DNA of 64,000 bases from Sphingobacteriales bacterium (GCA_016718845.1 JADKCK010000045.1:29526-93525), one strand, 5' to 3'; positions 13,886-22,800 are shown, numbered from the stretch's first letter. A program made the numbers and translations. The notes: generated by a model not told the origin, from the sequence alone.

Positions 13886-15325
13886 TTAGTCGCTACTATG
13901 TTTTTTTTCGGCTATTTTATTTATCATTCCTTGAAATATTAATCCATGAAACGGCATAACCGAATACCAATATAATCTGCCCAATAAACCTAATGGGCGA
14001 AAAGTGGCTGTTTGTGTAAGCGTATTATTTTTGTCGATTTTAAATTCCAACCATGCTTCACCAGGTAGTTTCATTTCGGCATACAACAGTAGGCGTTTTT
14101 CCTCTTTTTCGGCAATCATCACCCGCCAAAAATCTAGCGTATCGCCTGTATTTAGTGCTGTATCGCTTTTTCTTCCTCTACGCATGCCAACGCCTCCTAC
14201 AATTTGGTCTAAAAATCCTCTGATTTCCCAAAGCCAAGTTCCATAATACCAACCCGTTTTTCCACCAATAGACCAAATTTTTTCGAGTGAATAATTCTCA
14301 TTATCAACCCTTATTGTACGAATATCTTTAAAGCATCCGTTAACGGGTACTTCAATAAATTTAGAAAATCCTTTACTAAAAATAGTACTTGTTTGCGCAT
14401 CTTTCCAACTTGAAAGCACTTGATTTTGTCCTATTTTATCGAAAGCTAATTTTATAGATGTATTATAATCAATTAGCGTTATACCAAGCATTGATGCTAA
14501 ATTATTGGGTTTACAAATCACTTCGGTTTTCATGCTGTTTACTAAATTTTTAGCCAATGCATAAGAGGTAGACGTAACGAAGTATAACCAATAGGAGGAT
14601 ATTTTTGGTGTCATTACTGGCACAATAAGGATGTTTCTTTTTAATTCGCGTACTTTTGCAAATTGCAAAAGCATTTCTTTATAATTTAAAATATCAGGCC
14701 CGCCAATATCGTAGCTGTGGTTATAGGTTTCGGGTTTGCCAATTACACCAACTAAAAACTCTACCACATTACGTATAGCTATGGGCTGACATTTTGTTTT
14801 TAACCACCGTGGTGTAATCATAAAAGGTAATTTCTCCACCAAATCACGAATAATTTCAAAAGATGCGCTTCCCGAACCTACAATAATTCCTGCTTTTAGG
14901 GTAGTGAGTGCATATTTGGGGCTTGATAAAATGGTTTCTACATTTTTTCTTGACGACAAATGTTTCGATAATTCGTCAGCGTTGCTTATTCCACTCAGAT
15001 AAACAACTTGTTTAGCATTTGTTTGCTCAATGCGATTTTTAAAATTTGTAGCACATATCTCTTCCATACTCCCAAAATCACCACTTTGGGTTGACATGGA
15101 ATGGATGAGGTAATAAGCAAAATCAATATCATTGGGAATATGCTGCAAACTTTCTTTATTTAGAAAATCGGATTCTATTACCAAGATATTTTGATTGGCA
15201 TATTTTTTAATATTAAATCTATTGCTGTCTCTAACGCAACAGACAACTTCAACCCCTTTTTCTAATAAAACCGGCAATAATCTTTGTGCAATATATCCAG
15301 TTACACCTGTGAGCAAGATTTTCAT
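13886..15325 (-). CDS. SDR-type NAD-binding protein with DUF2867 domain
   Basis: The first ~290 of 479 residues form an atypical short-chain dehydrogenase/NmrA-like Rossmann domain: GVTGYIAQRLLPVLLEKG at residues 7-24, acidic ESDF, YLIHSMS, LKAGIIVGSGSASFEIIRDL. The rest is DUF2867 (KTGWYYGTWLWEIRGFLD, GMRRGRKS, GDTLDFWRV, LPGEAWLEF, ending in a membrane-associating FHGLIFQGMI). This two-domain form is common in Bacteroidota; the reaction is not established to my knowledge. It starts about 50 nt after the GTTA end of the next attC-like site and is followed by another, which makes it a single-gene cassette. Confidence 0.88.
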   Translation of the reverse strand: MKILLTGVTGYIAQRLLPVLLEKGVEVVCCVRDSNRFNIKKYANQNILVIESDFLNKESLQHIPNDIDFAYYLIHSMSTQSGDFGSMEEICATNFKNRIEQTNAKQVVYLSGISNADELSKHLSSRKNVETILSSPKYALTTLKAGIIVGSGSASFEIIRDLVEKLPFMITPRWLKTKCQPIAIRNVVEFLVGVIGKPETYNHSYDIGGPDILNYKEMLLQFAKVRELKRNILIVPVMTPKISSYWLYFVTSTSYALAKNLVNSMKTEVICKPNNLASMLGITLIDYNTSIKLAFDKIGQNQVLSSWKDAQTSTIFSKGFSKFIEVPVNGCFKDIRTIRVDNENYSLEKIWSIGGKTGWYYGTWLWEIRGFLDQIVGGVGMRRGRKSDTALNTGDTLDFWRVMIAEKEEKRLLLYAEMKLPGEAWLEFKIDKNNTLTQTATFRPLGLLGRLYWYSVMPFHGLIFQGMINKIAEKKHSSD

Positions 15326-15376
15326 AAAAAATATTTTAAGTTTTTATGCTACCATTTAGCATTTGTTAAACTTGCC

Positions 15377-15424
15377 CATAACGTTTTTGGGCGTAGCTAA
15401 AGGTATTGCAAAGGTACTGTTGGT
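15377..15424 (-). mobile_element. attC-like recombination site 3 (short)
   Basis: On the minus strand CCAACAGTACCTTTGC leads to GCCCAAAAACGTTATG after a very short centre. It lies about 30 nt after the desaturase-family stop and ends in the shared CAAAAACGTTA. Confidence 0.55.
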
Positions 15425-15454
15425 AGGTGCTTGGTCGTCTGTGTCAATCTGAAA

Positions 15455-16729
15455 TCATATTCTTGCATCAACAAGATTGGTTTTTGACCTAAATTCAAAA
15501 TACTCGAAAGCTACACTAACTAATGCCGAAAAAACAAAATACACTAATAAAACAGATGTTGATTGTGGTAAGGCATTGTCAAGATTAAACCAACCATTGT
15601 AGACATTGATTATTGCCAATGCATAAAATAAACGCAACATTTCTGTAAACCAAGCATATCTGGATTTGTCCATCAAGGATGTGTAGCTATAAACTGTTAA
15701 GAAAATAAATGAAGCATAAACGAATACTGCCGTTTTTGTAATTAACGCTATTTGAAGAATCAAAAACATCATCAGCAAAAATGTTACAATTAACTGTATC
15801 CATGCCCAAACTTTTAAGTACAAACTAACATCAGGCATATATTTTTCTTGCTTGTAAGCGTCTTTGGTATAATACAAAGGATATTTCTGGGCTACGTCTG
15901 CTGGTCTCCAGCCAGTAGGCATAAACCAAATACGAAACTTGTCCCAAATATTAGATGTTCGCCATGCATCTTTGATTAGCAGTGAAACATGCAAGAAATT
16001 TATCTTAATGGGGTTCCATGTATTTACAGGTATTGTCAAGCCATATATTGGCTTTGCATGGGGCAACTCTTCTTGAAATGTTCCAAATAATTTATCCCAT
16101 ATTATTAGTATTCCGCCATAGTTTTTATCAATGTATTCGGGATTTATTGCATGATGAATGCGATGATGAGAAGGTGTAACAATTATTTTTTCAAGGAAAC
16201 CCATTTTATCAATAAGTTGAGTGTGGTACCAAAAACCACCAAATAGCATTATAACCCCTAACACAATTAGTACATTTGTGGGAACACCAAAAATTGCAGC
16301 AGGAATGAGCAGAAAAGTGTAAAATTGAACAAAATCAGAAATGGTTTGCCGCAAAGCAACAGGTAAATTATATTCTTCGCTACTGTGGTGAACTAAGTGA
16401 TCGTTCCATAAAAGATTGTATTCGTGCCGCCACCTGTGAGACCAATATGCGTAAAAATCGATACTTATAAACCCAATAATATACTGGACAGCGGTAGATT
16501 CAATTTTGAAAACAGTAAAATGTTTCAACAAAAAGTCGTAGGTAATTATATAGATTGTTAGCCCTAACACTTTACTTAGAACATTAGTAATTCCAGAACT
16601 CAAGCTGGAGACAGTATCCATACTTGTGATTACTTGTTTGTTTCTGACTTTTGCCACTATCATTTCAATGATAATGAGCAAAATAAAAATCGGTAATACA
16701 AATTTCAGGGCACCTGCAAAAGTTTCCAT
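15455..16729 (-). CDS. Sterol desaturase/fatty acid hydroxylase superfamily membrane protein
   Basis: This 424-residue integral membrane protein carries the di-iron histidine clusters of the superfamily: HRWRHE (HxxxH), NDHLVHHSSEEYN (HxxHH) and PSHHRIHHAINPEYIDKNYGG. Members oxidise lipids such as sterols, fatty acids or alkylglycerols at the membrane; the DKNYGG...WDKLFGTF block is typical of the bacterial and alkylglycerol-monooxygenase-like branch. About seven hydrophobic segments are visible, including three in the C-terminal third. It is flanked by attC-like sites and looks like a one-gene cassette. Substrate cannot be assigned. Confidence 0.88.
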   Translation of the reverse strand: METFAGALKFVLPIFILLIIIEMIVAKVRNKQVITSMDTVSSLSSGITNVLSKVLGLTIYIITYDFLLKHFTVFKIESTAVQYIIGFISIDFYAYWSHRWRHEYNLLWNDHLVHHSSEEYNLPVALRQTISDFVQFYTFLLIPAAIFGVPTNVLIVLGVIMLFGGFWYHTQLIDKMGFLEKIIVTPSHHRIHHAINPEYIDKNYGGILIIWDKLFGTFQEELPHAKPIYGLTIPVNTWNPIKINFLHVSLLIKDAWRTSNIWDKFRIWFMPTGWRPADVAQKYPLYYTKDAYKQEKYMPDVSLYLKVWAWIQLIVTFLLMMFLILQIALITKTAVFVYASFIFLTVYSYTSLMDKSRYAWFTEMLRLFYALAIINVYNGWFNLDNALPQSTSVLLVYFVFSALVSVAFEYFEFRSKTNLVDARI

Positions 16730-16796
16730 TTATTTAAATGTAATGGTTAAAGCTATGAGTTTTATTACAAAAGTATCTTATTGTTTGAAGTGTTCA

Positions 16797-16875
16797 TAAA
16801 GCTGTTATACGAAGCACCATGAACCGCCATATAGCCAGCACGTAGCGAAGTTAAACCCGTGTTGGTGGTAGTGGT
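16797..16875 (-). mobile_element. Degraded attC-like element
   Basis: Between two genes, the minus strand reads CACCAACACGGGTTTAACTTCG, then CTACGTGCTGG and GTATAACAGC. CACGGGTTTAACTTCGCTACGTG recurs at 19.35 kb. The far half that would pair with the first box is missing, so I regard it as a decayed or chimeric site. Confidence 0.35.
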
Positions 16876-16892
16876 TTTTACTTTCGGATGCT

Positions 16893-17690
16893 TTACATTT
16901 TATTAGTTATTTCATTTTGTGTATTACTTGTCTTGATTAACGGTCTGCCTTGTAATGCTTGGATAAGTGTGAGCAAAGCCAATAGTCCGTAAATAACAGC
17001 AAGTGCAACTGTTAATTTTGTGTTTTTTAAAACATAGTACGAAAAAATTGGTAATACTTGTAAGGCGTGCATACCAATAAAATGCGAAACTCTTAAATCC
17101 CCAACTGTTTTGCTCCAACCAACAATGAACCAATTAGAATTGTCGTTTAATGCCCCGACACTATGACTAAGCCGTGAACCCATTGCAAAGCCTTCGAATG
17201 AAAATATTACAAAAATTATTATGCCAAATCTAATTGCCCACAAGTAATGATTGGGAAGGTTTGGAAATGAATTTGTAAAAAAAAGCAACCCAATATAGGC
17301 TGTATATAGGGTTACCAAAGAGGCGGCAATTGCCATCATTGAAAATAATGCAGCGTATACCGGTGTGCTAATGTTATAATGAGATAGCTGTCCCTTACTT
17401 GCTTGAAAAGCTATATAAACTATTTCAAATCCTAATAGTATAATAACAGACCAGTTGAATAACCTGATATTGAAATTTGGCAAGTAATAGCAGTACCATG
17501 CCATTGCCCAAGCAAATAAAAAGGTGGAAAAAGCAAATTTAAATGGTTTATACCAAGCATTGACGTTGTAAACCTGCGTATTTGTATATTTTGCAAGAAT
17601 AATAAAAATACCAGATAGCACAAGACAAATCAAACCGTAATAGAATAGGGTTTCATTTCTTGTTTTTAAGTTTAGAATAAAGTCTATCAT
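16893..17690 (-). CDS. Multi-spanning membrane protein of unknown function
   Basis: The 265-residue product has about seven hydrophobic helices, beginning at residue 14 (LFYYGLICLVLSGIFIILA), with polar loops such as YNVNAWYKPFKFAFS and GSRLSHSVGAL. I cannot place it in a family with confidence; similar seven-helix proteins of about this size are common in Bacteroidota and are annotated as hypothetical. It stands between a degraded attC-like element and the SDR gene. No catalytic motif is evident; the paired KPFKF and HFIGMHALQ segments would be the place to look for ligand contacts. Confidence 0.75.
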   Translation of the reverse strand: MIDFILNLKTRNETLFYYGLICLVLSGIFIILAKYTNTQVYNVNAWYKPFKFAFSTFLFAWAMAWYCYYLPNFNIRLFNWSVIILLGFEIVYIAFQASKGQLSHYNISTPVYAALFSMMAIAASLVTLYTAYIGLLFFTNSFPNLPNHYLWAIRFGIIIFVIFSFEGFAMGSRLSHSVGALNDNSNWFIVGWSKTVGDLRVSHFIGMHALQVLPIFSYYVLKNTKLTVALAVIYGLLALLTLIQALQGRPLIKTSNTQNEITNKM

Positions 17691-17756
17691 TTTTTAATGC
17701 TTGCTAAATTTTTTTTAATTTTCATCATAATCACATCAGGCGTTATGCGTGGTAGG

Positions 17757-18465
17757 TTACTCAAAAACCAATTCATGAACCCAACAATTTTTGCCATTTC
17801 CGTTCAAAAATAATTCAACGCCTGCTTTCGCTACAACATCTGCTGGCATTGGTTTGTTCGCACTCATTGCGTTGGTTTTACGCATCGCTGCTGTATGAAA
17901 AGGTGTTTCTACCGTTCCTGGGCAAAGTGCGGTTATTGTTACGCCTGTTCCTTCCATTTCGGCTGCAACGGTTTCTGTAAAAGCCAATACAAAACTTTTT
18001 GTTGCAGAATAAACTGAATAGTAGGGGAATGGAAGAAAAGAAAGTAACGAAGCTACATTCATAATTTTGCCATTGCCTGCTTTTACCATATCAGCACCAA
18101 AACAACTTTGTTAGCCCAACTAATGCAGTAATGTTAATGGCAATCATTTCTTCATCTTGTTTCAAAGATGCTTCTACAAAATTGCCATAATTGCCAAAAC
18201 CTGCATTGTTAATTAAACCTGTTACTAAATAGTTATGTGCTATTACTAGCTTGTATAAATCTTGGGCAGCGTTTGGTTCTGATAAGTCGTAGAGTAAGTA
18301 TTCTACTTCAACCTTGAATTGGCTTTTTAACTCCTTTTGAATCTCTACTAATTTGTCTTCACTTCGGGCTACCAAAATCAGATGGAAGTTTTTAGCGGCT
18401 AATTGCTTTGCCATTTCTAATCCAATACCCGAACTAGCACCTGTTATTAAAGTATATTGTTTCAT
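17757..18465 (-). pseudogene. Short-chain dehydrogenase/reductase with one frameshift
   Basis: Two adjoining frames make one classical SDR of about 235 residues: TGASSGIGLEMAKQL at the start (cofactor binding), NNAGFGNYG, NVASLLSFLPFPYYSVYSATKSF with the catalytic Ser-Tyr-Lys set, and CPGTVETPF. The break near 18095 is an extra T in a T run: TTGTTTTGGTGCT would read KLFGADMVKAG with three Ts. A single homopolymer change, so either a very young pseudogene or a sequencing error. The ATG at 18465 overlaps the stop of a tiny signal-peptide frame (ATGA), suggesting coupled translation. Confidence 0.82.
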
Positions 18466-18548
18466 CTTAGTATTATATTGTCTTGTGCTAAAAGTGATAT
18501 TGTTATGCTAAACAGCATCATAATGGATGCGAAAATTTTCTTTGTCAT
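18462..18548 (-). CDS. 28-residue signal-peptide-like frame upstream of the SDR
   Basis: Starting at ATG 18548 the frame reads MTKKIFASIMMLFSITISLLAQD and ends after 28 codons; its TGA overlaps the SDR ATG. The composition is that of a signal peptide with an AQ cleavage site. It is probably the leftover 5' end of a secreted-protein gene fused to the SDR, now acting as a leader for coupled translation. A coding role is uncertain. A TACCTTTG -7-like box lies upstream near 18575. Confidence 0.4.
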   Translation of the reverse strand: MTKKIFASIMMLFSITISLLAQDNIILR

Positions 18549-18614
18549 TGTAATTTGCTTTAAATTAGAATGCAAAGGTAGGTTGATTATGAAATTTGAA
18601 ACGATAACAAATGT

Positions 18615-19193
18615 TTATAGTTTTTTAATTTCAGCTTTTTTTAGTCTACTTAAATGAATTGGGGTAATTCCTAAATAAGAAGCTATCATATGTTGCGGAA
18701 CTCGATTATGTATGTTTGGGAAAACGTCTGTTATGCTGTCGTAACGTTGTTTCGGGGTTCTTATATACATATTTTTAATGCGGTTGTCTTGATAAATGAA
18801 ATAATACTCGGCAATAAAACGACCCATTTTTTGTCCGTCTATCAAGTTTTTGTAGCCGTATTCAATTGTAGAACGAGGCAAGATAACCACCTGTGTTTCT
18901 TCCAATGTCTGCAAACTATAAATCGAAGGTTGTTTTTGAATAAAGTTGGAATAGTCGGCAATGAATTGGTTTTCTAATGCAAAATGAATAGTGTGTTCTG
19001 TTCCTTCGTTGTCGGTAATTAAAACTCTAATAAGACCTTTATTTATAAAAAATATTTCGTTTGGAATAGTGTTGGGTCGGCTTAAAATTTCTTGTCTTTT
19101 AAAAGTTTTGGTAACAGCTTGGCTAAGAAAGTCGTTTAACTCGTCTTCCGAAACGTTAATCATCTGTTTCATTACCTGTCTAATTTGCTCCAT
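18615..19193 (-). CDS. Crp/Fnr family transcriptional regulator
   Basis: The 192-residue protein has an N-terminal cyclic-nucleotide-binding-fold domain (LSRPNTIPNEIFFINKGLIR, FIADYSNFIQKQPS, LEETQVVILPRS) and a C-terminal helix-turn-helix reduced to RVPQHMIASYLGITPIHLSRLKK. This short C-terminus is typical of the many Bacteroidota Crp/Fnr-like proteins that sense unknown signals. The Fnr Cys cluster is absent. It lies just upstream of the SDR and could regulate it, but the 149-nt gap and the signal-peptide frame between them make that only a possibility. Confidence 0.88.
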   Translation of the reverse strand: MEQIRQVMKQMINVSEDELNDFLSQAVTKTFKRQEILSRPNTIPNEIFFINKGLIRVLITDNEGTEHTIHFALENQFIADYSNFIQKQPSIYSLQTLEETQVVILPRSTIEYGYKNLIDGQKMGRFIAEYYFIYQDNRIKNMYIRTPKQRYDSITDVFPNIHNRVPQHMIASYLGITPIHLSRLKKAEIKKL

Positions 19194-19232
19194 TTATTTC
19201 TTTCAATGTTTGTTTGTGTTACTTGCACTATT

Positions 19233-19386
19233 ACTGCTAAGGGTTTGAGGGGTTTAAGAAGTTGGGGATTTTTAGCACTAAACTGGCTGCCAGTACTCTG
19301 AACCTTATACGAAGAACAAATGTTTCATAGAGGTGCTTCAAACCGCCAATTGCCCCCACGTAGCGAAGTTAAACCCGTGTGTGCTG
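19233..19386 (-). mobile_element. Degraded attC-like element
   Basis: The minus strand begins CACACGGGTTTAACTTCGC 8 nt or so after the lipoprotein stop and ends CCCCAACTTCTTAAACCCC. GGGTTTAA pairs with TTAAACCC and GTGGGG with CCCCAAC; the centre has TTCGTAT and GTGCTAAAAATCC as in other sites. The terminal GTTA is replaced by CTTA. Confidence 0.4.
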
Positions 19387-19393
19387 CCCATTT

Positions 19394-20611
19394 TTAGTCG
19401 TGTTTGGGTTCTTGTAAGTTGAAATATTCACTCTTTGTTTTATCTAATGTCTCTTTTATGATTTTATAATTTTCTTCTGTTGGTTTGAGGTTTATATATT
19501 TGTCAATAATTGTTCTGTGTCTATAAATAATAAAAGTGTTTTCAACACTTGGATTTATTTTGTTCAGGTTTACTTCACTTTCTGTGTCTGTCATTGAGGG
19601 CACAAATGTTAAAGCAATGTTTCTTAAATTGAATTCACTGCCAATGTGTTCTAATTCTTTTTGTCGTTTGTCTTTTTTGTAATCATTTTCATTTACGTAA
19701 ACAAAATATGTTTTCAAATATTTATTTCGTTTTACACTTTCTTGCTCTAAAAAAGTAAGCCATTTTTTAATGTCGCCCCACTTCGGATTATTGCCAACAA
19801 AGTATATTATTCCGTGAAAACGTCCATACTTACAAACTGGGCAAGTTCTTGTTCCTTTGTCTTGCCCAAAAGCGTGGTAAGGAATAAAGGAAGGATTGTC
19901 TTCGCCAATTTCAAGTCCCGATTGAGTTTCTGATTTATTTGTTTCGGGGTAGTTGGGAATGTTAAGCCCCAAAATAATATTGTGTTCTGCAATTTGTAAG
20001 TCGCCTGAAAGTAGCACTCTCAAAATTCCACTACCACCACGATTTTCAAGAGCCTTCCTTTTTTCGCCTGTCAGCAATTTATCATCATCAAAAATAAATT
20101 CATCTATGTAATATTCATTGTCAATATTTGGTTCTTTGATTGATGTATGGATATGTGCAGGAATATTTTCGTTAGGATAGGGTGCAGGCTTAATGGTGTA
20201 TATTGAGTATTTGCCGTTTTCGTCTGTTCTTACCCAACCCCGAATGTGTCCGTGACGTTTGGCTTTTTCGTCCATTCCTTGTTTTGGCGAATAGTAGCCG
20301 TTATTGTCTGTTTGCCAATAGTATATCACCACATTTGGTGCTGGTGTTTTGCCGTCAAGTTTAAAAACTATCCCTGTTACTAACAATTTTTGTCCTTTTT
20401 GTGTCCAACCTGCACTTGTGTCGGCAGGTGAAATGTTTGTCGGCATTCCAACATACATAATTTCGCAACCATCACAACCACCGCCAACCAATTTTGATTT
20501 TACAGTTGGGTTATTGGATACTGTTTGATTATTATCTTTTGTATGTCCGTTACAACTTGTCAAAAAGTTAAGTAGCGAAACAAAAAGTCCAAAATAAATT
20601 AATCTGTTCAT
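19394..20611 (-). CDS. Lipoprotein with intradiol-dioxygenase-like domain and C-terminal thioredoxin-like domain
   Basis: The ATG at 20611 gives a lipoprotein signal ending LTSC. Residues ~45-215 resemble the catalytic fold of intradiol ring-cleavage dioxygenases: GQKLLVTGIVF, PAPNVVIYYWQTDNNGYYS, HGHIRGWVRTDENGKYSIYTIKP, PAHIHTSIKEP, DEFIFDDD. Tyr and His residues stand where the Fe(III) ligands are expected. Residues ~260-405 (TCPVCKYGRFHGIIYFVG, then a helix and strand pattern) look like a thioredoxin/redoxin fold with CPVC. I do not know this pairing as an established family. Many secreted relatives are annotated as intradiol dioxygenase-like; ring-cleaving activity here is unproven. Confidence 0.75.
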   Translation of the reverse strand: MNRLIYFGLFVSLLNFLTSCNGHTKDNNQTVSNNPTVKSKLVGGGCDGCEIMYVGMPTNISPADTSAGWTQKGQKLLVTGIVFKLDGKTPAPNVVIYYWQTDNNGYYSPKQGMDEKAKRHGHIRGWVRTDENGKYSIYTIKPAPYPNENIPAHIHTSIKEPNIDNEYYIDEFIFDDDKLLTGEKRKALENRGGSGILRVLLSGDLQIAEHNIILGLNIPNYPETNKSETQSGLEIGEDNPSFIPYHAFGQDKGTRTCPVCKYGRFHGIIYFVGNNPKWGDIKKWLTFLEQESVKRNKYLKTYFVYVNENDYKKDKRQKELEHIGSEFNLRNIALTFVPSMTDTESEVNLNKINPSVENTFIIYRHRTIIDKYINLKPTEENYKIIKETLDKTKSEYFNLQEPKHD

Positions 20612-20718
20612 AATTTGTATATTTGTTCGTTTGGGGTTGCACATTGGGCTTTAGCGGTGGTCTTAAGTCAAATGCACTACCGTTTTATTTAACCACAAAT
20701 GTGTTATACAAAGCACAG

Positions 20719-20777
20719 AAAAGCCACTTTTACCACCACAAAGTAGCAGCAAGCTCGTGTTGGTAAAAGTGGCTTTT
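20719..20777. repeat. Long hairpin between lipoprotein and aldo/keto reductase genes
   Basis: Arms of 21 nt (AAAAGCCACTTTTACCACCAC and GTGTTGGTAAAAGTGGCTTTT) pair with one mismatch around a 17-nt loop containing GCAGCAAGC. It lies in the place where an attC-like site is expected; a GTATAAC box follows at about 20704. It could be a terminator or a rearranged site. Confidence 0.55.
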
Positions 20778-20828
20778 TTGGCTGTTTATGAAGTTGTATG
20801 TACAGTTATTTGATTAAATAGTGTGTTG

Positions 20829-21785
20829 TTAATAGCGATTTCCTATTGTCTCTGATGGCATTGACTCTTGAATAAGGGCAAAATCAGCTTTAGTTAATGC
20901 TACCTTAAATGCACCTAAATTTTCTTCGAGACGGTGAACTTTCCTGGTTCCCGGAATAGATATGATTTCATCGTTTTGTCTCAAAACCCATGCAAGGGCA
21001 ACTTGTGCTTTGGACACTTTTTTATCTTGTGCAATTTGCTCCACAACCTCTACAAATTTTAGATTTTTCTTTATCGCTTCATCTGTAAAACGAGGATTAC
21101 CAAGTCGAAAATCCCCTTGTTCTAAATCTGCCCGACTTTTAATTGCTCCCGTTAAGAAACCTCTTCCCAAAGGGCTATATGCAACAAAGGTGATACCAAG
21201 TTCTTTACAAACTTCAAAAATCTCTTGTTCTGGTTCGCGGCTCCATAAAGAATATTCGGATTGAAGGGCTGAAATAGGGTGAACTGCATGTGCCCTGCGT
21301 AGTGTCTGTGCATTAACTTCCGAAAGACCTATGTGCTTTATCTTTCCTTGTTTAACCAAATCACTCATTGTGCCAACAATTTCTTCAATTTCCACTTTTG
21401 GGTCTTGCCGATGCATGTAATACAAATCAATTGTATCAACTCCCAAATTTTGAAGACTTTTTTCGCAAGCTTTCCTTATGTAATCAGGTTTACCGTTAAG
21501 TCCAAGAAATTCACCATTGGGTCCTCGCATCACGGCAAATTTGGTCGCTAAAATTAGCTCATTCCAACGTCCTTTAAACGCTTTTCCTAATAGTCGTTCA
21601 TTCGCTCCCCAACCGTACATGTCGGCTGTGTCGAAAAAATTTACTCCTAAGTCTATGGCTTTATGCAATGTATTAATAGATTCTTCTTCGTTAAAAGAAC
21701 CATAAAACTCTGACATACCCATACAACCAAGTCCGATTCTATTAACTGTCAGTGTACTGTGTCCTAATGTTGTTGTTTGCTTCAT
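20829..21785 (-). CDS. Aldo/keto reductase
   Basis: This 318-residue TIM-barrel oxidoreductase has the full catalytic tetrad Asp52, Tyr57 (FDTADMYG), Lys82 (ATKF) and His125 (YMHRQD), the GLSEVNAQTLRRA strand and the NADPH-binding end IPGTRKVHRLEENLGA. It belongs to the YajO/YghZ-like branch that reduces aldehydes with NADPH in the cytoplasm. Length is normal and the frame is intact. It is 51 nt upstream of the next gene's stop with no recombination site between, so those two genes may share a cassette. Confidence 0.95.
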   Translation of the reverse strand: MKQTTTLGHSTLTVNRIGLGCMGMSEFYGSFNEEESINTLHKAIDLGVNFFDTADMYGWGANERLLGKAFKGRWNELILATKFAVMRGPNGEFLGLNGKPDYIRKACEKSLQNLGVDTIDLYYMHRQDPKVEIEEIVGTMSDLVKQGKIKHIGLSEVNAQTLRRAHAVHPISALQSEYSLWSREPEQEIFEVCKELGITFVAYSPLGRGFLTGAIKSRADLEQGDFRLGNPRFTDEAIKKNLKFVEVVEQIAQDKKVSKAQVALAWVLRQNDEIISIPGTRKVHRLEENLGAFKVALTKADFALIQESMPSETIGNRY

Positions 21786-21836
21786 TGTTTTGTGTTTTGA
21801 AATTGTTAATGTTTTTTTTGTCTGTCGCTTTTATGT

Positions 21837-22661
21837 CTATTCTATTACTTCTATTAGTTTAAGTTTTACTATGCTACCATCAATATTCGAGTAATCGAGT
21901 GCAACAAATCCATACTTTTTATTAAAATAAGATGTAAGTTTGGTACTTCCTAAACTGGTGTTTGCAATTGCCTCTGTGACAATGCAATTTAATTTTCCAA
22001 ATGAAGTATTTAAGGTCTTTTTTTTAATAATTTTATACTTATAGTTTGCGTGTTGTTTGCCACTATACTCAATAATTCTATTGTCTGACCACCTTTCACT
22101 TATGTCGTTTAGAATCCATGTCCAATTAGAACTTGGTTTTGCAGGAAACTTTATGTAAGGAAAGGGACTGAACTCTAGAACAGAAAAATACTTTCCACGA
22201 AATGGATGCAACCAAACATTGTGCATATTTTCAATTAAACCTGTTGCCCCATCGAACAATAAACCGTTGGCGGAATAGTAATTTTGTTGAATAATGGTTT
22301 GACTATAATCCGGAAATAAATGATCTAATCCTCCGTATCCTTCTGATATTTTGAAACTCAAATAGCGAATTGTCAAATTATCGATATCCTGTTCTTTAAC
22401 AAAAGTCCAATTAGCCGTTTTTGTGTCGCCTATTTTATCCACTCTTACCAGCAAAGTATCACCATTTTTAATAATTTGATACGAGAACTTGAATTCTACA
22501 CCTGGTTTATAAATGTTATTGTCGAGATTAAAGAAATTTTTGTTCTTAACAGTGATTGAATCGGGAAATTCATAATAAAGATTGTCTTGTTGCTGATATT
22601 TTTGTCCATACATTAACTTGCAAAAAAACATAAGCAAAAATACTATTAATATTTTTTTCAT
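21837..22661 (-). CDS. Secreted protein of unknown function
   Basis: The 274-residue product begins MKKILIVFLLMFFCKLMYGQ, a cleavable signal peptide ending YGQ. The remainder is beta-rich, with KFSYQIIKNGDTLLVRV, FSPFPYIKFPAKPSSNWTW and a C-terminal GKLNCIVTEAIANTSLGSTKLTSYF...GFVALDYSNIDGS. This last part resembles the periplasmic DUF3108-like pattern seen in Bacteroidota exported proteins, but I cannot confirm it. It starts 23 nt after the CGTTAGCAC end of the attC-like site, as expected for a cassette gene. Confidence 0.78.
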   Translation of the reverse strand: MKKILIVFLLMFFCKLMYGQKYQQQDNLYYEFPDSITVKNKNFFNLDNNIYKPGVEFKFSYQIIKNGDTLLVRVDKIGDTKTANWTFVKEQDIDNLTIRYLSFKISEGYGGLDHLFPDYSQTIIQQNYYSANGLLFDGATGLIENMHNVWLHPFRGKYFSVLEFSPFPYIKFPAKPSSNWTWILNDISERWSDNRIIEYSGKQHANYKYKIIKKKTLNTSFGKLNCIVTEAIANTSLGSTKLTSYFNKKYGFVALDYSNIDGSIVKLKLIEVIE

Positions 22662-22683
22662 ATTTAAATTTTATTTAAAATAA

Positions 22684-22797
22684 GTGCTAACGTTTTTGGG
22701 CTTGGCAATGTACCAGATTTGTAGCACAAATTTGATACGAAGAACAAAGCTTAGTTTAAGCACTAAACCCTCGTTTTTGCAAAACGGCTGTTAGCAC
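22684..22797 (-). mobile_element. attC-like recombination site 4 (best example)
   Basis: Perfect 8-bp ends (GTGCTAAC and GTTAGCAC) enclose CCGTTTTGC...GCCCAAAAAC, which pair as an inner box. It starts 3 nt after the stop of the upstream gene and ends 23 nt before the next start codon. Total 114 bp. Confidence 0.7.
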
Positions 22798-22800
22798 CAG

